Below, one piece after another: positions 43,221 to 50,388 of a stretch of DNA of 50,388 nt. The notes below the pieces were generated by a model. The model searched no databases, had not been told where the DNA came from, and worked only from the letters and a program-made list of their open reading frames with translations. Numbering within the stretch: the first letter of the stretch is position 1; the number at the start of each line of letters is the position of its first letter. Position numbers and translations under genes: made by a program. This stretch comes from JBEKHT01 sp049511715 (GTDB taxonomy: Bacteria > Chloroflexota > Anaerolineae > Anaerolineales > RBG-16-64-43), in assembly GCA_049511715.1 (NCBI GenBank), contig JBEKXU010000023.1:1-50388 (forward strand), read 5' to 3'.

Positions 43221-43320
43221 GACGCTGATGTTGAAAAGCAATTCGCCTCTCCCGGAGACGCACAGACTCCACTCAAAGGCGCCGGCCAGGAGAGCGTCGG
43301 CGCGCCTTCCACTTGCCAGC

Positions 43321-43326
43321 ATTGTA
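43321..43326 (-). promoter_or_regulatory. -10 element of the DedA-GT4 operon
   Basis: TACAAT on the minus strand, about 100 bases before ATG 43220; weak -35. Confidence 0.35.
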
Positions 43327-43539
43327 CCTCGGGAGCCAAGCGCCGGACCATGACGTGACCCCTTCTCCCAGCCGGGGCGAATCCTCAGGGTTTTCTATGC
43401 TCGAATCCTTAAGCCGGTGTGAGAACCCTCTGAGATTCCACCTGTCCAGGACCGGCGCCCGAAGGGCGGGTTCGCTTCTCGCCCGCGCCACGCCAGGGGA
43501 GGACACAGGCAGTGGCCATTCGGGGTCGTTCCGGCCCGG

Positions 43540-43545
43540 TATAAT
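43540..43545 (+). promoter_or_regulatory. -10 element of the sortase gene
   Basis: Perfect TATAAT, 28 bases before ATG 43574; no clear -35. Confidence 0.5.
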
Positions 43546-43573
43546 CCGTGCAACGTTCCCGTGAGCAAAACCT

Positions 43574-44461
43574 ATGGCAGGCCGCGATCGGCGCAAGCCG
43601 GATGATCTCTCGGAAAAAGAACTCGAGCACCTTCTCGCGGAAAAGCGCCTGGCGGCGCGAAGCCAGCGTCTGGAGGAATTCCGCAAATCGGGAAGGAGAT
43701 TGGCGGCACCGGAAAGGGGGCAGGGACCGCCCGCGAACGAGTCCGGGGAGAGTTCTCCCGGCGTCAAGCCTGCTGGCTCTTCGAAAACCTTGGACCGCCT
43801 GCTTCTGGTCGTGGAGGTCGGCGCCGTGGTTGGGCTGGCGGTGGTCCTGATCAATGGGGCTGGGGTCCTGCGGGAACTTAATCGCGATGTTTCCCGGGCA
43901 ATCGACCGGGTCACCCCCACGCCTCTCATTTTTGCCGTCGTGCTGCCCTCCGGACATACGCCACCGACCGCGCCTGGCGGTGCTCGACCGAATGACGCAG
44001 AGATTCCCGAGAACCTTCGGACCCTGGTTCAATCCCTGCCCCTGCCTCCTGTTCCTACTCGTGGCCCGGAGCAGCCTGTTCAGCTTGACCTGCCGACCCT
44101 GGGCGAGGTCGGGATTCCAGTGGTCGAGGGCGATGGGTGGGAGCAGCTGAAACTGGGGGTGGGCCACCACATTGGCTCGGCCGATCCCGGCGAAGACGGC
44201 AATGTGGTCCTCTCAGGGCATGACGATATCTATGGGGAGATCTTCAAGAATCTCGGTAGCCTTAAGCCGGGAGATCCAGTCATCCTGTACACGATCACGC
44301 GGCAGTTTACCTACCGAGTAGTCAGCACGGAGGTGGTTGCCCCCACGGATGTGGCGGTGATGGGCCCCACAGTCCGCCCCACCTTGACCCTGATTACCTG
44401 CTATCCGTATATGGTGGACACGCAGCGGATTGTCGTGGTTGCGGAACTGCAGGGCGGCTGA
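43574..44461 (+). CDS. Sortase-family transpeptidase
   Basis: Membrane-bound sortase of 295 residues. A charged cytoplasmic N-terminus (about 1-73) precedes one membrane segment (about 75-95), a proline-rich linker and the sortase barrel. The catalytic triad is visible: His216 in VVLSGHDDIYGE, Cys276 in LTLITCYPY and Arg285 in DTQRIVVV. Sortases join LPxTG-type proteins to the cell wall or to each other. No candidate substrate with a sorting signal is encoded in the window. The neighbours, a tiny membrane protein and an LCP transferase, point to an envelope-assembly locus. Confidence 0.91.
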   Translation: MAGRDRRKPDDLSEKELEHLLAEKRLAARSQRLEEFRKSGRRLAAPERGQGPPANESGESSPGVKPAGSSKTLDRLLLVVEVGAVVGLAVVLINGAGVLRELNRDVSRAIDRVTPTPLIFAVVLPSGHTPPTAPGGARPNDAEIPENLRTLVQSLPLPPVPTRGPEQPVQLDLPTLGEVGIPVVEGDGWEQLKLGVGHHIGSADPGEDGNVVLSGHDDIYGEIFKNLGSLKPGDPVILYTITRQFTYRVVSTEVVAPTDVAVMGPTVRPTLTLITCYPYMVDTQRIVVVAELQGG

Positions 44462-44467
44462 AGTGAG

Positions 44468-44473
44468 TATAAT
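44468..44473 (+). promoter_or_regulatory. -10 element of the small membrane protein gene
   Basis: Perfect TATAAT, 26 bases before ATG 44500, just after the sortase stop. Confidence 0.5.
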
Positions 44474-44499
44474 GTGCCCACCCAGAAAGGCAGAGATCC

Positions 44500-44643
44500 A
44501 TGAGTCCGAAATATGCGCAGCGTTCACGGGTTGAGACGTTTCATCCGGATTACCAATACATCCGCAAGGACCTGCGGCGCATCGGGTTGATCGCCGGGAC
44601 CTTCATTGTGGTCATGGTCATCCTGACTTTCTTCCTCCACTGA
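44500..44643 (+). CDS. 47-residue single-span membrane protein
   Basis: A very short gene between sortase and the LCP gene. The product begins MSPKYAQRSRVETFHPDYQY, is basic in its first half (IRKDLRRIG) and ends with one membrane segment (LIAGTFIVVMVILTFFL, about 30-46). The topology is N-terminus inside. It has its own -10 (TATAAT at 44468-44473) and ribosome site (AAAGG, with a 10-base gap), which supports it as real. The function is unknown; small proteins of this kind often act as partners of larger membrane complexes such as sortase or LCP enzymes. Confidence 0.7.
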   Translation: MSPKYAQRSRVETFHPDYQYIRKDLRRIGLIAGTFIVVMVILTFFLH

Positions 44644-44696
44644 AAGCCACCTCGCTGGGGTCCGTGCTCCGCTGAGAGATGCCCTGAGAACCTGAG

Positions 44697-46079
44697 ATGT
44701 CTTCCCATTCGACTCCTACGTCGAAACGTAGCGAATCCCCTAAGCCCCCTGGTCGCAGGCTACCGAAACGCTGGGGGAATATGGGCCTGGCCCTTCTCGG
44801 CTTGGCCTTCTTGGTCGCCCTGGGTCTCTGTCTCTATCTCGCCATGGGCTTGATGGGACGGCGGGTTGTCCCCGGGCCCGCCGCGGCAGGGCAACCCGGC
44901 CCCACTTCTCAGGGCTGGACTGGGGAGAGCCGAGTCACGATTCTGGTCATGGGGGTGGATGCCCGCGAGGACACGCCAGGCGAAGGCCCTGGGCGCTCGG
45001 ACACGATGATGCTGATCAGTGTGGACCCGGTCGGCCTGACTGCCGGAATGCTTTCCATCCCGCGCGATCTGTGGGTGAACATCCCCGGTTTTGGCGACGA
45101 CAAGATCAACATGGCCTACTTCGACGCAGAGGCTTACCAGTTGCCGGGAGGCGGCCCCGCCCTGGCCATGGAGACGGTCCAGAACCTCTTGGGGATTCCG
45201 GTCAACTACTACGGTGTCGTCGACTTCTCTTCCTTCACCACGCTGATTGACGATATCGGCGGGATCGATGTCAATGTGCCCGAAAGGGAGCTCAAGATCC
45301 ACGCCATCTACAAGGGAGGGACCTACGACTACCTCCTCAAGCAGGGAATGAACCACCTCAATGGGATGCAGGCTCTCGCCTACGCCCGGGACCGCGACAC
45401 ACCGGGAGGGGACTTCGACCGTGCGCGACGGCAGCAGCAGGTTATTCATGCCATCCGTGACAAGGTCCTGAAGCCGAATATGCTGCCCACGCTGGTGGCG
45501 AGAGCTCCGGAGTTCTATCGTGCCTTGGCCAGCGGGCTTCAAACGAATTTGACCCTGAACCAGATGATCGCCCTGGCTTGGACCGCCAGGGACATCCCAA
45601 CCCAGAACATCGCCAGCGGCATCATCGGCCCGGATCAACTCCAGTCCATGACGACGATGAATGGGCTGGATGTGCTCGTCCCCGATCTCAGCAAAGTTCG
45701 CGAGTTGTCCAATCAGGTGTTATTTGCGTCCGGCGCGCCGGTGCCGCCCGAGCCCACGATCAGCCCGGCGACCCTGGCACCGAAGGAAGGAGCCCAGATC
45801 GAACTGGTGAACGGATCGGGGGTTTCGGGCTTGGCCTCTGCGACCAAGGACTATCTGGTGCAGCACGGCTTCAGTGCGGACAAGATCAGCTTGGCGAATG
45901 CCCCGGTCCTCTATCCGTCCACCCAAATCATCGATTTCCGCGGGATGCCCTACACGGTTGAGTTTTTGACCGAGCTCATGCACATCAGCCCGAGCAATGT
46001 CCTCAGTCAGGCGCCGCTCGAACAAGGCGTCGACGTCGAGATCATTTTGGGAGCGGACTGGCAGGTCCCCCAGAACTGA
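44697..46079 (+). CDS. LytR-CpsA-Psr (LCP) family protein with LytR C-terminal domain
   Basis: Membrane-anchored phosphotransferase-type protein of 460 residues that attaches polyprenyl-linked glycopolymers to the cell wall. It has an N-terminal membrane segment (about 29-50), the LCP catalytic domain (about 78-270) with ILVMGVDAREDTPGEGPGRSDTMMLISVDP, MLSIPRDLWVNIPGFGDDKINMAYF, VVDFSSFTTLIDDIGGIDVNVP and LNGMQALAYARDRDTPGGDFDRARRQQQVI (the expected phosphate-binding arginines), and a C-terminal LytR_C domain (about 363-456; QIELVNGSGVSGLASATKDYL). The sortase gene upstream fits a cell-wall locus. LCP proteins of this type suggest a thick or polymer-decorated wall. Confidence 0.92.
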   Translation: MSSHSTPTSKRSESPKPPGRRLPKRWGNMGLALLGLAFLVALGLCLYLAMGLMGRRVVPGPAAAGQPGPTSQGWTGESRVTILVMGVDAREDTPGEGPGRSDTMMLISVDPVGLTAGMLSIPRDLWVNIPGFGDDKINMAYFDAEAYQLPGGGPALAMETVQNLLGIPVNYYGVVDFSSFTTLIDDIGGIDVNVPERELKIHAIYKGGTYDYLLKQGMNHLNGMQALAYARDRDTPGGDFDRARRQQQVIHAIRDKVLKPNMLPTLVARAPEFYRALASGLQTNLTLNQMIALAWTARDIPTQNIASGIIGPDQLQSMTTMNGLDVLVPDLSKVRELSNQVLFASGAPVPPEPTISPATLAPKEGAQIELVNGSGVSGLASATKDYLVQHGFSADKISLANAPVLYPSTQIIDFRGMPYTVEFLTELMHISPSNVLSQAPLEQGVDVEIILGADWQVPQN

Positions 46080-46201
46080 GCGGCCGGCTGGGTCCGCCTG
46101 GGGGGAGACCGGTCATTGCACCTCTCTGCATTTCGTCACTCGCTGGAAACCTTTCCGCCAGAGACAATTCCATGGAAGAAGGCAGGGAGGGGAAGCGGTT
46201 G

Positions 46202-47074
46202 ATGCGCGACCTGACGGAAGACCTGGTTGAGTTGATTCGCAGGACCTCATGCGAACTGCCGCAGGATGTGCGACAGCGCCTGGCTGAGGCGCGAATCAGG
46301 GAACGACCGGATTCGGCGGCGCGGAGCGCCCTAGAAACCATTCTGCGCAATGCGGACCAAGCCCAGCAGGAGTCCTCTCCGATTTGCCAGGACACGGGAA
46401 CCCCTTTGTTTTACGTGCGCTACCCGGCTGGCTGGAGCACTTTCAATCTCCGGGATCAAATCCGGCGCGCGGTGGTCCTGGCTACCGAGCGGGCCTTCCT
46501 TCGCCCGAATGCAGTCGACAGCCTGACCGGGAAGAACAGTGGGAACAACTTGGGAGATCCCAGGTTCCCGACCCTTCATTTTGAGGAGTCCGAGGGCGAC
46601 GCTCTGGTCGTCGACCTGATGCTGAAAGGCGGGGGTTGCGAGAACGTGGGCGCCCAGTATTCGCTCCCGGACGACGACCTGAACGCCGACCGGGACTTGG
46701 CGGGGGTCCGCAAGGCTGTGCTGCATGCCGTCTGGAAAGCCCAAGGGCGCGGATGTGCTCCGGGCATCCTGGGGGTGTCGGTTGGAGGGGATCGGGGCTC
46801 TGGTTACTTGGCCTCCAAGGAACAACTTCTGCGGCCTCTGGGCGATCAGAATCCGGACCCGTCCCTGCGGCAGCTTGAGGACCAGCTGACCCGCGAGGGC
46901 AATCAGCTCGGGATCGGGCCCATGGGCTTTGGCGGCAAGACGACTCTTCTGGGAGTCAAGATCACAAGCCAGCATCGGTTGCCGGCATCCTTTTTCGTGA
47001 CGGTCTCGTACATGTGCTGGGCGGACCGAAGGCGGCGCCTGACGGTCCGCGAGAATCGGGCGGAAATAGAGTAG
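46202..47074 (+). CDS. Class I fumarase / tartrate dehydratase, alpha subunit
   Basis: Iron-sulfur hydro-lyase subunit, 290 residues. The three [4Fe-4S] cysteines lie in SSPICQDTGTP, LKGGGCENVG and GRGCAPGILGVSVGGDRGSG. SLTGKNSGNNLGDPRFPTLHFEE and MGFGGKTTLLGVKI are also typical. With the beta subunit encoded next, it should convert fumarate to L-malate (or act on tartrate). ATG 46202 is preferred because AGGGAGGGG lies just upstream; an in-frame ATG at 46172 would add ten residues. Two-subunit enzymes of this type are oxygen-sensitive and common in anaerobes and archaea. Confidence 0.92.
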   Translation: MRDLTEDLVELIRRTSCELPQDVRQRLAEARIRERPDSAARSALETILRNADQAQQESSPICQDTGTPLFYVRYPAGWSTFNLRDQIRRAVVLATERAFLRPNAVDSLTGKNSGNNLGDPRFPTLHFEESEGDALVVDLMLKGGGCENVGAQYSLPDDDLNADRDLAGVRKAVLHAVWKAQGRGCAPGILGVSVGGDRGSGYLASKEQLLRPLGDQNPDPSLRQLEDQLTREGNQLGIGPMGFGGKTTLLGVKITSQHRLPASFFVTVSYMCWADRRRRLTVRENRAEIE

Positions 47075-47097
47075 GACTTGACGGCGGTCACCCCGAG

Positions 47098-47718
47098 ATG
47101 AGAAGAATTGAAACCCCTCTAAGCGAAGAAGTCGTGCGCAGTCTGAAAGTGGGAGACTCGGTTCTTCTTTCCGGGACTCTGGTGACGGCGCGCGATACGG
47201 CCCACAAGTGGATGGTGGATACCTTCATCCGGAAGACCCGCGCCCCCGAGGGGGAGGAGGAGATGATCCATGAGCGCCTGCAGTTCCTGTTGCGGGAGGG
47301 GGCAATTTACCACTGTGGTCCCGTGGTGACGGGGCTGAAAACCAAGGAATACGTTTTCAAGGCGGCCGGACCAACGACCTCCATCCGCGAGGAACCTTTT
47401 CAGGCAGAGATCATCGAGCATTTTAGGGTGCGGGCGGTGATTGGCAAGGGCGGCATGGGGCCCCGAACCCTGGCTGCCTGCAGTCGGGGACCCGCCGTCT
47501 ACCTCCACGCGATTGGAGGGGCAGCGACCCTCATTGCCAAGACCATCCGACAGGTGCGCGAGGTCTACAAGCTCGAATTCGGCGTGCCGGAGGCCTTGTG
47601 GGTCGTTGAAGCCGAAGATTTTCCTGCCATTGTCACCATGGATTCGAGCGGACAGAGCCTCCATAGTCAGGTTGAATCGCAGTCTCGCAGGGTCCTGGAG
47701 GAGCTTCTCGCTTCCTGA
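47098..47718 (+). CDS. Class I fumarase / tartrate dehydratase, beta subunit
   Basis: Partner of the preceding subunit, 206 residues. It shows LKVGDSVLLSGTLVTARDTAHKWM, AIYHCGPVV, AGPTTSIREEP, VRAVIGKGGMGPRTLAACS and GGAATLIAKTIRQV...EFGVPEALWVVEAEDFPAIVTMDSSGQSLH, all typical of the beta subunit. ATG 47098 lies 23 bp after the alpha subunit stop. The two genes form a clear pair. Confidence 0.92.
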   Translation: MRRIETPLSEEVVRSLKVGDSVLLSGTLVTARDTAHKWMVDTFIRKTRAPEGEEEMIHERLQFLLREGAIYHCGPVVTGLKTKEYVFKAAGPTTSIREEPFQAEIIEHFRVRAVIGKGGMGPRTLAACSRGPAVYLHAIGGAATLIAKTIRQVREVYKLEFGVPEALWVVEAEDFPAIVTMDSSGQSLHSQVESQSRRVLEELLAS

Positions 47719-48471
47719 GCCGGGGCCTCCCTCCTAGGCGCAACGCCACCGGGGATGGCGCCGCCGGGATCTGATGGGACTGTTTTTCCGGCGTTTGGCT
47801 GGCGGGGGTACTGCGCGCGCTGGCTGGCGCTGGCCCCGACGTGGAATGCCCTCACAAACGGTGGTGTGATCACGGGCCCGGCGGCCGAATTTGTCCATGA
47901 AGTCCTGGGGGACAAGGTTTTGGCCGTCTGCCGAGTCCGGGATGCGATTCAGATCCTCGTCTGGCCGACCGGAGGGGCGATCTCTTTCCTGCCGACACTC
48001 AGGTTCTCTCCAGCACCCATCCGGCTCTGACCATCTTCTGCCGCCTGCGCGCGGCGCGGACCGTGACGGCCATCCAGGAGGCCGCGTTGAGCGGGGCGAG
48101 ATTCGCCCAGAAGGACGCAGGAGGCGACCTCCTGGCCACCGAACTCTGACGGGCCGCGGCCCTGTTGCCTGTGCTCCTGGGGTCTCGGGCCCATCAGGTT
48201 GTCGACGGAATTCTCCTCAGGGTGCGGCGGACGAGCAGATGGCTCGCTGGGCGGGGCGGAAAGAGGCCTGACGCGAACGGCTGGACCAGGCAAGGCTCCC
48301 CCGGCCTTCACGGGCGGACGAGCGACCGTCCATGCGGCTCCCTCTCCCCCTTCCGTGGCTCGGCCGGAGCTCTTGGCGTCGCTGGGGCGATTTCCCGAGG
48401 ATTGCGGGGCCGAATCCGTTTCTCTCCTCGGGGCCTGATGGAAGCTCCTCTCTCCACAAGTGTCTATGGAC
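47719..48471. other. Stretch without a supported gene between fumarase and DUF402 genes
   Basis: 750 bp in which several open frames compete. A frame from 47755 to 48030 reads with moderate protein-like character (TVFPAFGWRGYCARWLALAP) and a second from about 47901 to 48149 in another frame continues (TIFCRLRAARTVTAIQEAAL), which could be the remains of one frameshifted gene. I recognise no domain in either and neither has a ribosome site. Confidence 0.4.
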
Positions 48472-49008
48472 TTAGGGGTGCGGCAGGGCAGGAACTCCAC
48501 CCTGAGGGAGCGGGTTCTCTCCTGACCAAGGCCTGCCCTGAGCCAGCCTTGCGAAGGGAGGTTGGCAGAGCCGGACCCGGTCCTCGAGTTCCCGCAGGGC
48601 GGCCAGAGCTTCATCTCGTTCGGGCTGGGGGAGAGACAAGGTCTGGAACTCGTCCCAGTCGAGCTCCAGGGTTTTCCCCTCGGGGGAAACAAACAAGTCC
48701 AGAGCCAAGTCCACGGTATCCAGGTACCCACTGCTCCACCGCGCTGGTCGAACGATGTTGCAGTACCAGCCTTTCAAGGGTCCCTCGAATCCCGCGAAGA
48801 TCTCGTATATGCTGTACCAACGATCCGTGAAGTAATGCTCGACCATCCGATCTCCCACCGCCAGGACCAGGTAGCCAAGGTTGCGGGTTGGCTGGTTGAA
48901 GGTAGCCTCCAGCACTATTTCGGAGCCCTCCAGCCGGGTCAGATTCCCGGACCAACGAATCTGTTCCCGCCCCTGAGGGTCCAGTTTTCGAACTATCAGA
49001 TCGGGCAC
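48472..49008 (-). CDS. DUF402-family protein
   Basis: A 178-residue protein whose middle region (about 35-145) matches the DUF402 / nucleoside-diphosphatase-like fold: LEATFNQP, GDRMVEHYFTDRWYSIYEIFAGFEGPLKGWYCNIVRPARWSSGYLDTVDLALDLFVSPEGK and ELDWDEF, with the conserved acidic metal-binding residues in VDLALDLFVSPEG and LDWDEF. Some relatives hydrolyse nucleoside di- or triphosphates; the substrate here is unknown. The last 30 residues are proline/arginine-rich and may reflect a recent extension. Confidence 0.82.
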   Translation of the reverse strand: MPDLIVRKLDPQGREQIRWSGNLTRLEGSEIVLEATFNQPTRNLGYLVLAVGDRMVEHYFTDRWYSIYEIFAGFEGPLKGWYCNIVRPARWSSGYLDTVDLALDLFVSPEGKTLELDWDEFQTLSLPQPERDEALAALRELEDRVRLCQPPFARLAQGRPWSGENPLPQGGVPALPHP

Positions 49009-49210
49009 CGCATGACCTCCGGGTCGATCATGATTTTCGCCTCCGCATCCCAGGGACCGGGCCGGTCACCGAGAACAAGGTGCCGGCCGTCCCCGTGGAA
49101 AGGCGGGGTCCGTGCGCCCTCTCCTATCGACGGATGGAACCCGGGTTTCGGGCCGGAGGCAGACCTCCGTCAGCTGGCGTGGCCGGCGATCGGAGAGGCC
49201 CAGGTCCAGT

Positions 49211-50266
49211 CTAGGGAACCCGGATCACTTGTCCTGGATAGATATGGTAAGGCGGAGGCAGCCCATTGAGAGCGGCCAATCGGCTCCAGGGCAGGCCGTA
49301 GGCCCGCGCAATGGTCGAGAGGGACTCTCCTGGTTGAACGACATGAACTTGGGTCGATCCCGGGGAGGAAGCCGCTGGCAGGAGCAGCCTCTGGCCAGGG
49401 TAGAGCGTGTAAGGCCAGTCGATCCGGTTTAGGCTGGCGAGGGAAGTCCAACTCAGTCCGTAACGGCGTGCGATCCCGGTCAGCGTGTCTCCCCTGCGCA
49501 CGAGGTACGTTCCGCCGGGGCTGGTCGGCACGACGGCGTTCTGAGGCAGAGGATTGGATGGGGCCCTCGTCTGGCTGGCCGGAGAGGCGCTGGACGACTT
49601 CGCCGCTGTCGGCCCGGCGGAGCGACTGCCAAACACGGCCTGGTTGCCAAGGACGGCCCAGGAGGCGAGAAACGTGTCCCGGCGCACTCTCTCGACGCGC
49701 CCGCTGAAGGCCTCCACCAGGGTAAAGGAGCCCGGGTCGTATCCGATCAGGATGCCTGTGTGCTCAAAGCGAGCGGCCGGATAGGTTTGGCCGTCACTGG
49801 CGGTCAGGCGGACCGGAGCACGAACCTGGAATCCATAGAGGAACCAGACGATGACGGGGCGACCGCTGGCAATTTCCGACTCCAGCTGGCCGCTGGAGGC
49901 ACCCGTCTGGGCCTCGGCCTGCAGGCCGTTGGCCCGCAACAGGGCAGCAACCGGTTCGGCGTAAACGCCATAGCCCCTCGGTGGCAATAAACCGGGAGCA
50001 TCGTACACGCTGCCCACGAATCCAGTTTCAGGGTCGTCGGTCTTGGGTAGCTGCTGAAAGAAGGCCCGTTCCGCGATGGCCACTCCCCAATAGGCCGCCC
50101 AGTCCACTGCGGAACGAGCTTCGCAATCGAGAGGAAGGGACTGAGGATGCCCGACGACACCCTGGATATACCCTGAGCTTGGCAGAGGAAGGCTGGCCCT
50201 CGCCGGGGCAACGAGCCCCGCCGAGGCCAGGAGGAGATTCCCGACGAAAGCCAGAAAAGTGCGCAT
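49211..50266 (-). CDS. Secreted C39-like peptidase with two LysM domains
   Basis: A 351-residue exported protein. Signal MRTFLAFVGNLLLASAGLVAPARAS is followed by a C39-like cysteine peptidase domain (about 28-205), with the catalytic cysteine in SLPLDCEARSAVDWAAYWG and histidine in ARFEHTGILIGYDPGSFTLVEAF. A serine/proline linker leads to two LysM repeats (about 250-297 and 305-350; YLVRRGDTLTGIARRYGLSWTSLASLN and VHVVQPGESLSTIARAYGLPWSRLAALN). LysM repeats bind peptidoglycan, so the enzyme probably acts on or at the cell wall. The ATG at 50266 begins the signal; an upstream ATG at 50305 is less likely. 200 bp separate it from the DUF402 gene downstream. Confidence 0.88.
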   Translation of the reverse strand: MRTFLAFVGNLLLASAGLVAPARASLPLPSSGYIQGVVGHPQSLPLDCEARSAVDWAAYWGVAIAERAFFQQLPKTDDPETGFVGSVYDAPGLLPPRGYGVYAEPVAALLRANGLQAEAQTGASSGQLESEIASGRPVIVWFLYGFQVRAPVRLTASDGQTYPAARFEHTGILIGYDPGSFTLVEAFSGRVERVRRDTFLASWAVLGNQAVFGSRSAGPTAAKSSSASPASQTRAPSNPLPQNAVVPTSPGGTYLVRRGDTLTGIARRYGLSWTSLASLNRIDWPYTLYPGQRLLLPAASSPGSTQVHVVQPGESLSTIARAYGLPWSRLAALNGLPPPYHIYPGQVIRVP

Positions 50267-50388
50267 CCCTAGAAGCTCAGCCGGAAAGCCGGTCTTGGCG
50301 GACAAAAGAGAGCCGGAAACTGGACCGGAGAGTGCCGTCGGCTTCGGAGTGTCGTGAGCAGCGCCTCGTTGGCTTGCCTGAGCAGAGA

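Larger units (their letters stand above)
43221..43573. other. Divergent promoter region between the DedA gene and sortase
   Basis: 353 bp without a supported gene. It carries -10-like elements for both sides (43321-43326 minus, 43540-43545 plus). If the minus one is used, the DedA transcript has a leader of about 90 bases. Confidence 0.45.

Noticed and set aside
47949..48731. 260-codon minus-strand frame extending from the DUF402 gene region
   Set aside because: Out of frame with the clear DUF402 protein and composed of shadow-like Pro/Arg/Ser sequence.

Overview
The window looks like a chromosomal segment of a high-GC, probably single-membrane (monoderm) bacterium. My best guess is a member of the Chloroflexota, near the Anaerolineae. 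The evidence is indirect: proline/threonine-rich lipoproteins ending in PTPTP-like tails, an NBR1-type Ig-like lipoprotein, an LCP protein and sortase with no outer-membrane genes, a Bacillus-type LexA box upstream of lexA, ClpC rather than ClpB, and a cytochrome c maturation (Ccm) cluster carrying zinc-ribbon accessory proteins. No rRNA, convincing tRNA, CRISPR array or intact mobile element was found. Gene calls come from reading the translations and motifs; nothing was searched against a database.

Layout. 1-1980 holds a MacB-type ABC exporter (ATPase and permease) whose base and codon use differs sharply from the rest; it ends in a perfect 42-bp tandem duplication that includes the stop codon. 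2.0-6.4 kb is loosely packed: pcm with a hairpin leader, a small lipoprotein, a sulfite-oxidase-like molybdoenzyme and a phosphoribosyltransferase, separated by long non-coding stretches. 6.7-16.9 kb is a cytochrome c maturation region in the order zinc-ribbon membrane protein, ccmE, ccmF, ccmH, ccmG, a CcmI-like zinc-ribbon protein, a two-haem lipoprotein, ccmA, ccmB, ccmC, ccmD. CcmE has the CxxxY form of the haem-binding site. 16.9-17.8 kb holds a SWIM zinc-finger protein whose leader looks like a riboswitch or attenuator, then a transposase relic.

17.85-24.8 kb is all on the minus strand: GH13 glucosidase, GNAT acetyltransferase, then a coupled set of small membrane protein, selA and an M24 peptidase, then tsaD. 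24.9-32.1 kb is on the plus strand: clpC, an Ig-like lipoprotein, dnaG and rpoD. def and a cyclic-nucleotide-binding/PH-domain membrane protein run the other way (32.2-34.5 kb), diverging from ftsK. 37-41.3 kb carries a BMP-like lipoprotein, lexA, a membrane-anchored NERD-like protein, a GT2 glycosyltransferase and rnhB. A GT4 glycosyltransferase and a DedA protein follow on the minus strand. 43.5-47.7 kb has a sortase, a 47-residue membrane protein, an LCP protein and both subunits of a class I fumarase. The end of the window has a DUF402 protein and a secreted C39-like/LysM protein.

The genes are mostly housekeeping. The items most worth a second look are the structured leader of the SWIM gene (17189-17323), the modified Ccm system, the SOS-type operator between the lexA promoter hexamers, and the junction near 1.9 kb, which may be an assembly join or a transfer boundary.
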